Source of the DNA: Streptomyces sp. PsTaAH-137
GTDB lineage: Bacteria; Actinomycetota; Actinomycetes; Streptomycetales; Streptomycetaceae
DNA length: 64,000 nucleotides
Direction of reading: 5' to 3'
Assembly: GCF_003259365.1 (NCBI RefSeq)
Contig: NZ_QLLY01000010.1
Span: 62,001-126,000 of the forward strand
Shown here: piece after piece, positions 57,311 through 64,000 of the stretch
Numbering within the stretch: the first letter of the stretch is position 1
Layout: each line of letters begins with the position of its first letter
Translations under genes and position numbers: made by a program
Notes under the pieces: model-generated
The model's database searches: none
Seen by the model: only the letters and a program-made list of their open reading frames with translations
What the model was told of the DNA's origin: nothing

Positions 57311-58477
57311 TCAGTAGGACTTGGGGAGTCCGAGGGTCTGGTGGGAGACGTAGTTGAGGATCATCTCGCGGCTGACCGGCGCGATCCGGGCCACGCGGGA
57401 GCCGGTGATGAGGGAGGCGAGGCCGAACTCGCGGGTCAGGCCGTTGCCGCCGAGGGTGTGCACGGACTGGTCGACGGCGCGCACGCACGCCTCGGCGGCG
57501 GCGTACTTGGCCATGTTGGCGGCCTCACCGGCGCCGATGTCGTCGCCCGCGTCGTACAGGGTGGCGGCCTTCTGCATCATCAGGCGGGCCAGTTCCAGCT
57601 CGATGTGGACCTGGGCAAGGGGGTGGGCGATGGCCTGGTGGGCGCCGATCGGGGCCTTCCACACGGTGCGCTCACGGGCGTACTCGACGGCGCGGCCGAG
57701 CGCGTAGCGGCCCATGCCGATCGCGAAGGCGGCCGTCATGATGCGCTCGGGGTTGAGCCCGGCGAAGAGCTGGAGCAGGCCCGCGTCCTCGTCGCCGACG
57801 AGCGCGTCGGCGGGCAGCCGGACGTCGTCGAGGGTCAGCTCCCACTGCTTCTCGGGCGCCTGGAGCTCCATGTCGATCTGGCGGCGGCCGAAGCCGTCCG
57901 CGTCGCGCGGCACGATGAAGAGGCAGGGCTTGAGGTTTCCGGTACGGGCGTCGGAGGCGCGGCCCACGATGAGGGTGGCGTCGGCGATGTCGACGCCGGA
58001 GATGAACACCTTGCGGCCGTTGAGGACCCAGGTGCCGTCGTCGTCGCGGCGGGCGGTGGTGGTGATCCGGTGCGAGTTGGAACCGGCGTCGGGCTCGGTG
58101 ATGCCGAACGCCATGGTGCGGCTGCCGTCGGCGAGCCCGGGCAGCCAGGCGCGCTTCTGCTCCTCGGTGCCGAACCGGGAGATCACGGTGCCGCAGATCG
58201 CGGGCGAGACCACCATCATGAGCAGCGGCGATCCGGCGGCGCCCAACTCCTCGAGGACTATGGAGAGTTCGCCGATGCCGCCGCCTCCGCCGCCGTACTC
58301 CTCGGGGAGGTTCACGCCGAGGTAGCCGAGCTTGGCGGCCTCGGCCCACAGCTCCTCGGGGTGGCCGCCGGAGCTGGTGATCCGGGTCATGTAGTCGCGG
58401 CCGTACCGCTTGCCGAGGGCGGCGACGGCGGCGCGCAGGGCGCGGTGCTCTTCGGTTTCGAGGACGGGAGCGGTCAC
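57311..58477 (-). CDS. Acyl-CoA dehydrogenase (citronellyl-/isovaleryl-CoA dehydrogenase-like)
   Basis: A 388-residue acyl-CoA dehydrogenase. It has AFGITEPDAGSNSHRITTTAR (the FAD/substrate loop), VLNGRKVFISGVDIADATLIVGR, and a C-terminal VHTLGGNGLTREFGLASLITGSRVARIAPVSREMILNYVSHQTLGLP (partial). In this operon it fills the AtuD/LiuA position that oxidises citronellyl- or isovaleryl-CoA. The GTG start overlaps the stop of the biotin carboxylase gene by four bases (GTGA), so it is co-translated. A 63-bp gap separates it from the ligase downstream. Confidence 0.93.
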   Translation of the reverse strand: MTAPVLETEEHRALRAAVAALGKRYGRDYMTRITSSGGHPEELWAEAAKLGYLGVNLPEEYGGGGGGIGELSIVLEELGAAGSPLLMMVVSPAICGTVISRFGTEEQKRAWLPGLADGSRTMAFGITEPDAGSNSHRITTTARRDDDGTWVLNGRKVFISGVDIADATLIVGRASDARTGNLKPCLFIVPRDADGFGRRQIDMELQAPEKQWELTLDDVRLPADALVGDEDAGLLQLFAGLNPERIMTAAFAIGMGRYALGRAVEYARERTVWKAPIGAHQAIAHPLAQVHIELELARLMMQKAATLYDAGDDIGAGEAANMAKYAAAEACVRAVDQSVHTLGGNGLTREFGLASLITGSRVARIAPVSREMILNYVSHQTLGLPKSY

Positions 58478-60399
58478 GACTGTTCCTCCTGGACGACGGC
58501 GAGCAGGGCACCCACCTCGACCTGCCGGCCGACGAGGGCGTGCAGGGCGGTGAGCGTGCCGGAGGCGGGAGCGACGATGCGGTGCTCCATCTTCATGGCC
58601 TCCAGCCAGATCAGGGGCTGTCCGGCGGTGACGGCCGCGCCCTCGCCGAGTCCTTCGGCGACGCGGACGACGGTGCCGGGCATGGGGGCGAGCAGGGAGC
58701 CGGGGGCGCGCTGCTCGCTGGGGTCGGTGAAGCGGGGCAGCTCGGTGAGGGTGGCGCCGTTCACGTGCACCCGGCCGTCGTCGTACGCGGCGACGTCGAA
58801 CGTCCGGCGCACGCCGCCGATGTCGAGGACGACGCGGTGCGGTGCGGCGTGCAGGACGCGGACACCGGCGATGTCGTACGGCGTTTCCGTGTCCGGGGCG
58901 GCCCCTTCGCGGGTGACGGAGACGGCTTCGAGCCCGTGCCTGGTGTGCCGGTACCGCACCTCGTAGGCGGTGTCGTACGGCACGCTGCGGTAGCTCCTGC
59001 CGTGCGGCTGCGAGGGCACGTTGCGGAAGCCGCCGAAGCGCGAGCGCCCGGTGGCGGCCCGGGCGAGGGCGGCGGCGAGCGGGGCGTACGGGTCCTCTTC
59101 GGGCGTGGTGAGGTCGTCGAGGTGGCGCTCGTAGAACCCGGTGTCCATCCGGGCGGCGGTGAACTCGGGGTGGCGCAGCGAGCGGACGAGCAGGTCGCGG
59201 TTGGTGACGGGGCCGTGCACGGCGGCCCGTTCGAGGGCGCCGGCGAGGGCGCGGACGGCGGCGGCGCGGGTGGGCGCGTGGGCGACGACCTTGGCGAGCA
59301 TGGCGTCGTAGTGCACGCCGATGGGGTCGCCGTCGGTGTAGCCGGTGTCGAGGCGGACGCCGCCGGGGACGGCGAGCCGGTGCAGGGTGCCGGTCTGCGG
59401 GGCGAATCCGGCGGCCGGGTCCTCGGCGTACAGGCGGGCCTCGACGGCGTGGCCGCTCGGCGCCGGGGGTTCCGGGTCCAGCGCCTCTCCCTCGGCGATC
59501 CGGAGCTGGAGCGCGACGAGGTCGAGCCCGAACACGGCCTCGGTGACGGGGTGTTCGACCTGGAGCCGGGTGTTCATCTCCAGGAAGTGCGCGGTGCCGT
59601 CGGCGACGAGGAATTCGACGGTTCCGGCACCGACGTACCGGACCGAGCGCACCGCGCGCGTGGCCAACTCATGGAGCCGGGAGCCCAGTTCCGGGGTGAT
59701 ACCCGGCGCCGGGGCCTCCTCGATCACCTTCTGGTGGCGGCGCTGGAGCGAGCAGTCGCGGGTGCCGAGGACCCACACGGTGCCGTGGGTGTCGGCGAGG
59801 ACCTGCACCTCGACATGGCGTCCGCCCTCGACATACGGCTCGACGAAGACCTCGCCGTCACCGAAGGCGGACAGCGCCTCGGCCTGGGCGGCCTTCAACT
59901 CCGCTTCCAGCTCGGCCAGTTCCCGTACGACGCGCATACCGCGCCCGCCACCGCCCGCGGCGGCCTTCACGAGGACGGGCAGATCGGCGGCGGTGACCTC
60001 GCCGAGCGGGGCGATGCCCATCAGCTCCTTGGCGCGGGTCTTGGACGCCATCGCCTCGATCGCCTCGGGCGGCGGGCCGATCCAGGTGAGCCCGGCGTCG
60101 GTGACGGCCCGCGCGAAGTCGGGGTTCTCGGAGAGGAAGCCGTAGCCGGGGTGGACGGCGTCGGCGCCCGCGTCGAGGGCGGCCTTCACGACGAGGTCGG
60201 CGCGGAGGTAGGTGTCGGCGGGGGTGGCGCCCGGGAGCCGTACGGCGAGGTCGGCCTCGCGCACGTGCAGGGCGTCCGCGTCGGGGTCGGAGTGCACGGC
60301 GACGGTGCGGATGCCCAGCTCACGGCAGGTGCGGAAGACACGGCAGGCGATCTCGCCGCGGTTGGCCACAAGAACAGAGGAGATCACTGGTGTTCTCAC
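58474..60399 (-). CDS. Biotin-dependent acyl-CoA carboxylase, biotin carboxylase/BCCP subunit
   Basis: A 641-residue alpha subunit. The N-terminal biotin carboxylase domain begins SVLVANRGEIACRVFRTCRELG, has the ATP-grasp loop KAAAGGGGRGMRVV and FLEMNTRLQVEHPVTE, and the C-terminal biotin-carrier domain ends with EAMKMEH, the biotinylated Lys lying near residue 603. Size and order are those of methylcrotonyl-, geranyl- or propionyl-CoA carboxylase alpha subunits. The GTG at 60399 overlaps the carboxyltransferase stop by four bases. With the beta subunit next to it, the enzyme adds CO2 to an alpha,beta-unsaturated acyl-CoA. Confidence 0.95.
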   Translation of the reverse strand: MRTPVISSVLVANRGEIACRVFRTCRELGIRTVAVHSDPDADALHVREADLAVRLPGATPADTYLRADLVVKAALDAGADAVHPGYGFLSENPDFARAVTDAGLTWIGPPPEAIEAMASKTRAKELMGIAPLGEVTAADLPVLVKAAAGGGGRGMRVVRELAELEAELKAAQAEALSAFGDGEVFVEPYVEGGRHVEVQVLADTHGTVWVLGTRDCSLQRRHQKVIEEAPAPGITPELGSRLHELATRAVRSVRYVGAGTVEFLVADGTAHFLEMNTRLQVEHPVTEAVFGLDLVALQLRIAEGEALDPEPPAPSGHAVEARLYAEDPAAGFAPQTGTLHRLAVPGGVRLDTGYTDGDPIGVHYDAMLAKVVAHAPTRAAAVRALAGALERAAVHGPVTNRDLLVRSLRHPEFTAARMDTGFYERHLDDLTTPEEDPYAPLAAALARAATGRSRFGGFRNVPSQPHGRSYRSVPYDTAYEVRYRHTRHGLEAVSVTREGAAPDTETPYDIAGVRVLHAAPHRVVLDIGGVRRTFDVAAYDDGRVHVNGATLTELPRFTDPSEQRAPGSLLAPMPGTVVRVAEGLGEGAAVTAGQPLIWLEAMKMEHRIVAPASGTLTALHALVGRQVEVGALLAVVQEEQS

Positions 60400-62003
60400 A
60401 TCCTGAAGACGCCGAAGCCGCCGCGGGCGCCCTCGTACGGTGCGGTGTGGATCGCGGACAGGCAGATGCCGAGGACGGTGCGGGTGTCGCGCGGGTCGAT
60501 GACCCCGTCGTCGTAGAGCCGCCCGGACAGGAACATCGGCAGGGACTCGGTCTCGATCTGCTGCTCCACCATGGCGCGCAGTCCGGCGTCGGCCTCTTCG
60601 TCGTACGGCAGTCCCTTCGCGGCGGCGGACTGGCGGGCGACGATCGACAGGACGCCCGCGAGCTGCTGCGGGCCCATGACGGCGGACTTGGCGCTGGGCC
60701 AGGCGAACAGGAAGCGCGGGTCGTAGGCGCGCCCGCACATGCCGTAGTGCCCGGCGCCGTACGAGGCGCCCATCAGGACGGAGAGGTGCGGTACGCGGCT
60801 GTTGGAGACCGCGTTGATCATCATCGAGCCGTGCTTGATGATGCCGCCCTGCTCGTACTCCTTGCCGACCATGTAGCCGGTGGTGTTGTGCAGGAAGAGG
60901 AGGGGGATGTCGCGCTGGTTGGCCAACTGGATGAACTGGGCGGCCTTCTGCGACTCCTCGCTGAACAGCACACCCTGCGCGTTGGCGAGGATGCCGACGG
61001 GATAGCCGTGCAGGGAGGCCCAGCCGGTGACGAGCGAGGCCCCGTACAGCGGCTTGAACTCGTCGAAGTCGGAGCCGTCGACGATCCGGGCGATGACCTC
61101 GCGCGGGTCGAACGGCACCTTCAGGTCCTCGGGGACGATCCCGAGCAGCTCCTCGGGGTCGTACTTGGGCGGCTCCACAGCCTGTGGACCCACCGGATCC
61201 GGGTGCGCCTTGCGGTGGTTGAGGCGGGCGACGACGCGGCGGGCCTGCCGGATCGCGTCCTGCTCGTCGTGGGCGAAGTAGTCGGCGAGGCCCGAGGTGC
61301 GGGCGTGCATCTCGGCGCCGCCGAGCGATTCGTCGTCGCTCTCCTCGCCGGTGGCCATCTTCACCAGCGGCGGCCCGCCGAGGAACACCTTGGCCTTCTC
61401 CTTGACCATGATGACGTGGTCGGACATGCCGGGGATGTACGCGCCGCCGGCCGTGGAGTTGCCGAAGACGACGGCGACGGTCGGGATGCCGGCGGCCGAG
61501 AGCCGGGTGATGTCGCGGAAGATCCCGCCGCCCGGGATGAAGATCTCCTTCTGCGAGGGCAGATCGGCGCCGCCGGACTCGACGAGGGAGATGCAGGGCA
61601 GCCGGTTGGCGAAGGCGATCTCGTTCGCCCGCAGGGCCTTCTTCAGCGACCAGGGGTTGCTGGCGCCACCGCGCACGGTCGGGTCGTTGGCGGTGATCAG
61701 GCACTCGACGCCCTCCACCACCCCGATGCCGGTGACGAGCGAGGCGCCGACGGTGTAGTCGCTGCCCCAGGCGGCGAGCGGGGAGAGCTCCAGGAACGGG
61801 GTGTCGGGGTCGAGCAGCAGCTCGATGCGTTCCCGGGCGAGGAGCTTGCCGCGCCCCCGGTGCCGCTGGACGTACTTCTCGCCGCCGCCCGCGAGCGCCT
61901 TCGCGTGTTCGCCGTCGAGCGCGGTGAGCTTGTCGAGGAGGGCGGCGCGGTGCGCGGCGTAGTCGTCGGACCGGGTGTCCAGGGCGCTGGCCAGGGCGGT
62001 CAC
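60396..62003 (-). CDS. Acyl-CoA carboxylase carboxyltransferase (beta) subunit
   Basis: A 535-residue carboxyltransferase. Conserved parts are VQRHRGRGKLLARERIELLLD, WGSDYTVGASLVTGIGVVEGVECLI, FGNSTAGGAYIPGMSDHVIMV and LHNTTGYMVGKEYEQGGIIKHGSMMINAVSNSRVPHLSVLMGASYGAG (partial), all typical of MccB/AtuC/LiuB, rather than propionyl-CoA carboxylase. The GTG start overlaps the AtuA-family gene by four bases. Geranyl-CoA versus 3-methylcrotonyl-CoA specificity is decided by a small-versus-bulky residue in the acyl pocket that I cannot place with certainty by eye. Confidence 0.95.
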   Translation of the reverse strand: MTALASALDTRSDDYAAHRAALLDKLTALDGEHAKALAGGGEKYVQRHRGRGKLLARERIELLLDPDTPFLELSPLAAWGSDYTVGASLVTGIGVVEGVECLITANDPTVRGGASNPWSLKKALRANEIAFANRLPCISLVESGGADLPSQKEIFIPGGGIFRDITRLSAAGIPTVAVVFGNSTAGGAYIPGMSDHVIMVKEKAKVFLGGPPLVKMATGEESDDESLGGAEMHARTSGLADYFAHDEQDAIRQARRVVARLNHRKAHPDPVGPQAVEPPKYDPEELLGIVPEDLKVPFDPREVIARIVDGSDFDEFKPLYGASLVTGWASLHGYPVGILANAQGVLFSEESQKAAQFIQLANQRDIPLLFLHNTTGYMVGKEYEQGGIIKHGSMMINAVSNSRVPHLSVLMGASYGAGHYGMCGRAYDPRFLFAWPSAKSAVMGPQQLAGVLSIVARQSAAAKGLPYDEEADAGLRAMVEQQIETESLPMFLSGRLYDDGVIDPRDTRTVLGICLSAIHTAPYEGARGGFGVFRM

Positions 62004-63721
62004 AGAAGGGCCTCCGGGATGTCGAGGTGGCGGGAGCGCAGCCATTCGCCGAGCCCCTTGGCCTGCGGGTCGAAGCGGGCCTGCGCGGCGACGCCCTCGC
62101 CGAGGATGGACTCGACGGTGAAGTTCAGGGCGCGGAGGTTCGGCAGGACGTGCCGGGCGACGGTCAAGTCGGCCGTCTCCGGAAGGAGTTCGCGCAGCCG
62201 CTCGACGGTGAGGGTGTGCGCGAGCCAGCGCCACGCGTCGTCGGTCGCGACCCATACGCCGATGTTGGCGTCGCCGCCCTTGTCGCCGCTGCGGGCCCCG
62301 GCGACGAGCCCGAGCGGGGCGCGGCGGGTGGGGCCCGGCGGCAGCGGCTCGGGCAGCTCCGGTGCGGGGACGGGGGCGAGCGGGCGGGTGTCCCCGTCCG
62401 GTACGGGGACGGGGCGCCGTTCGCCGTCGGGCAGCACGGCGAGGTGCGGGATGTCGGCGCGGGGCACGTGCGCGGCCTCGAAGACGCCGTACGGGGCGCC
62501 CTTGCCGGGCGGCGCGGTGACGTGGAACCCGGGGTAGGAGCCGAGGGCCAGTTCGACGGCGGCGCCGCTCAGCGCCCGGCCCACGGCCTCCTCGCGCCGG
62601 TCGCGGACGACGAGCCGCAGCAGGGCGCTGGCGGTCTCCTCGGTGCCTGCGTCGGGCCTGTCCGTGCGGGACAGCTCCCACCGCACGTGCTCGGGCGCCG
62701 ATTTGGCGCGGGTGAAGGCGTCCTCCATCTGCGCCCGCACCAGCGCGGCCTTCTCCTCGATGTCGAGCCCGGTGAGCACGAGCACGACCTCGTTGCGGAA
62801 CCCGCCGAGCCGGTTGAGCCCGACCTTGAGGGTGGGCGGCGGCGCCTCGCCGCGCACGCCGTGCACGCGGACCCGGTCGGGCCCGTCGGCGTCGAGGCGG
62901 ACGCTGTCGAGCCGGACGGTGACGTCGGGCCCGGCGTACCGGGCGCCCCCGGTCTCGTACAGGAGCTGCGCGGTGACGGTGCCCGGGTCGACGAGGCCGC
63001 CGGTGCCGGGGTGCTTGGTGATGACGGCGGACCCGTCCTCGTGGATCTCGGCGAGCGGGAAGCCGGGCCGCAGGAAGGCGCCGGGGGCGTGGGCCGTGAA
63101 GTGGGCGTAGTTGCCGCCGGTCGCCTGGGTGCCGCACTCCAGGACGTGCCCGGCGACGACGGCCCCGGCGAGCCGGTCGTACGCGGCCTGCCCCTCGTGG
63201 GCCCAGCCGAAGTGCCAGGCGGCGGGCCCGCTGACCAGGGCGGCGTCGGTGACACGGCCGGTGACGACGATGTCGGCGCCCGCCTCCAGGCAGGCGGTGA
63301 TGCCGGCGCCGCCGAGGTAGGCGTTGGCGGTGAGCGCGCCCGGGAACCGGCCGGTGGCCAGCAGGTCGTCGCCCTCGACGTGGGCGACGGCGACGGCTAT
63401 CCCGAGCCGGTCGGCCAACTCCCGCACGGCGTCCGCGAGTCCGGCCGGATGGAGCCCTCCGGCGTTGGCGACGATCTTGACTCCGCGCTCGACGGCGAGG
63501 CCCAGACACTCCTCCAACTGCCGGACGAAGGTACGGGCATAGCCGCGTCCTGGGTCCTTCAGCCGGTCGCGGCCGAGGATGAGCATGGTCAACTCGGCGA
63601 GATAGTCGCCGGTGAGGACGTCGAGCGGGCCGTCGGTCAGCATCTCGCGCATCGCGTCGAACCGGTCGCCGTAGAAACCGGAGGCGTTGCCGATGCGCAG
63701 CGGGCGTATCGCGGCGCTCAT
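62000..63721 (-). CDS. Acyclic terpene utilisation AtuA-family protein (DUF1446)
   Basis: A 573-residue protein of the AtuA family. Core stretches include IGNASGFYGDRFDAMREMLTDGPLDVLTGDYLAELTMLILGR (partial), IVANAGGLHPAGL, VTGRVTDAALVSGPAAWHFGW and ARSGDKGGDANIGVWV near residue 480. AtuA is essential for growth of Pseudomonas on citronellol, but its reaction is unknown; a C-terminal domain may be subunit-like. The ATG overlaps the preceding gene by four bases (ATGA). Its presence is the strongest marker for an atu-like rather than a plain leucine pathway, though many actinobacteria carry it beside methylcrotonyl-CoA carboxylase genes. Confidence 0.93.
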   Translation of the reverse strand: MSAAIRPLRIGNASGFYGDRFDAMREMLTDGPLDVLTGDYLAELTMLILGRDRLKDPGRGYARTFVRQLEECLGLAVERGVKIVANAGGLHPAGLADAVRELADRLGIAVAVAHVEGDDLLATGRFPGALTANAYLGGAGITACLEAGADIVVTGRVTDAALVSGPAAWHFGWAHEGQAAYDRLAGAVVAGHVLECGTQATGGNYAHFTAHAPGAFLRPGFPLAEIHEDGSAVITKHPGTGGLVDPGTVTAQLLYETGGARYAGPDVTVRLDSVRLDADGPDRVRVHGVRGEAPPPTLKVGLNRLGGFRNEVVLVLTGLDIEEKAALVRAQMEDAFTRAKSAPEHVRWELSRTDRPDAGTEETASALLRLVVRDRREEAVGRALSGAAVELALGSYPGFHVTAPPGKGAPYGVFEAAHVPRADIPHLAVLPDGERRPVPVPDGDTRPLAPVPAPELPEPLPPGPTRRAPLGLVAGARSGDKGGDANIGVWVATDDAWRWLAHTLTVERLRELLPETADLTVARHVLPNLRALNFTVESILGEGVAAQARFDPQAKGLGEWLRSRHLDIPEALL

Positions 63722-64000
63722 GCGCGGGTCCCCTTCGGCGCGCGGCCCGGTCCCGGCGGACCGGCGAAGGCCTGCGCGATGTCCAGCCAGCGGTCGGCGT
63801 CGGGGCCCTCGGCGCGGACGTCGACGTCGTCGCGGTGGGCGCGCTGGGTGACGAGGAGGCAGAAGTCGAGCGCGGTGCCGGTGACGCGCTGCCCGGCGTC
63901 CTCGGGCCCGAGCGCCCAGGGTTCGCCGCCGGGCAGGGCGAGTTCGACGCGGAACTCCTCCTTCGGTACGTCGATGCCCCGCACGCCGAAGGCGAAGTCC
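63718..64000 (-). CDS. TIGR03084-like metal-binding protein, C-terminal fragment (5' end outside window)
   Basis: The open frame enters from the right edge and ends with TGA at 63718. About 94 residues are visible: FAFGVRGIDVPKEEFRVELALPGGE..., then TALDFCLLVTQRAHRDDVDV and WLDIAQAFAGPPGPGRAP. This matches the C-terminal part of TIGR03084-type proteins of the MDMPI/DinB-like fold, which often sit beside AtuA and acyl-CoA carboxylase genes. The stop overlaps the AtuA ATG by four bases, so it belongs to the same operon. The function is unknown; no start is visible. Confidence 0.82.
   Translation of the reverse strand, partial: DFAFGVRGIDVPKEEFRVELALPGGEPWALGPEDAGQRVTGTALDFCLLVTQRAHRDDVDVRAEGPDADRWLDIAQAFAGPPGPGRAPKGTRA

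Noticed and set aside
55694..58966. A 1090-codon open frame on the plus strand across the CoA ligase, ACAD and carboxylase genes
   Set aside because: It is antisense to three clearly conserved genes, with biased composition (Val, Gly, Arg, Asp) and no domains.
58474..61704. A 1076-residue fusion of biotin carboxylase with an upstream extension
   Set aside because: The extension is the shadow of the carboxyltransferase gene in another frame; the GTG at 60399 gives a normal-length subunit.

Overview
The window is high-GC actinobacterial chromosome, almost certainly Streptomyces. The grounds are very strong third-position G/C, frequent GTG starts, 4-nt ATGA/GTGA gene overlaps, an F420-type nitroreductase, a DmdR1-type DtxR iron regulator, an SCO4402-family protein, many orphan regulators, and a dense set of one intergenic palindromic repeat. 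I recognise 58 protein-coding genes, the first and last cut by the window edges, plus one very short reading frame. I saw no rRNA, tRNA, CRISPR array, transposase or prophage.

Left third (1-33.9 kb). After a truncated Ser/Thr kinase, a VOC protein and a TetR regulator comes a long set of lipid/ring-catabolism genes: acyl-CoA dehydrogenases (ACADs), a lipid-transfer-type thiolase, a DUF35 Zn-ribbon/OB-fold protein, DoxX, an ADP-forming acyl-CoA synthetase, enoyl-CoA hydratase, flavin reductase, SDR, Zn-alcohol dehydrogenase, cyclase-type hydrolase, amidohydrolase, a two-ACAD pair and an AMP-forming CoA ligase. They sit in six or more transcription units, but nearly every unit starts beside the same 15-bp palindrome, CTGACG-N3-CGTCAG. 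This points to one scattered regulon for the beta-oxidation-like breakdown of a bulky acyl chain, possibly sterol- or terpenoid-like. Its substrate cannot be told from sequence. Other genes are interspersed: a DHFR-like protein, GNAT, two MFS exporters, a YUCCA-like flavin monooxygenase and a Tat-exported amine oxidase.

Middle (34-54 kb). This part is core-like Streptomyces chromosome: an EF-hand protein, a STAS protein, a sigma factor translationally coupled to an anti-sigma-like protein with a zinc-finger plus MDMPI fold, PurU, an SCO4402-family protein, a lipoprotein binding protein, a membrane-anchored Gln/Pro-rich protein with five DATQ motifs, an HTH/TPR regulator, an orphan prim-pol-type protein, an ABC exporter, a PAS protein, a SIS protein, the iron regulator DmdR1, an alpha/beta hydrolase, PdxH and a second citrate synthase.

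Right end (54.3-64 kb). Eight minus-strand genes, most overlapping by 4 nt, form one operon: a TIGR03084-like protein (cut), AtuA-family protein, carboxyltransferase, biotin carboxylase, ACAD, 4-coumarate-CoA-ligase-like enzyme, enoyl-CoA hydratase and TetR. The gene content matches acyclic-terpene (atu) or leucine/isovalerate (liu) catabolism.

About 26 copies of a 20-bp repeat lie in ten clusters. All are downstream of genes, mostly between convergent genes, and none is in a divergent promoter region. In every mixed cluster the copies face each other in the same order.
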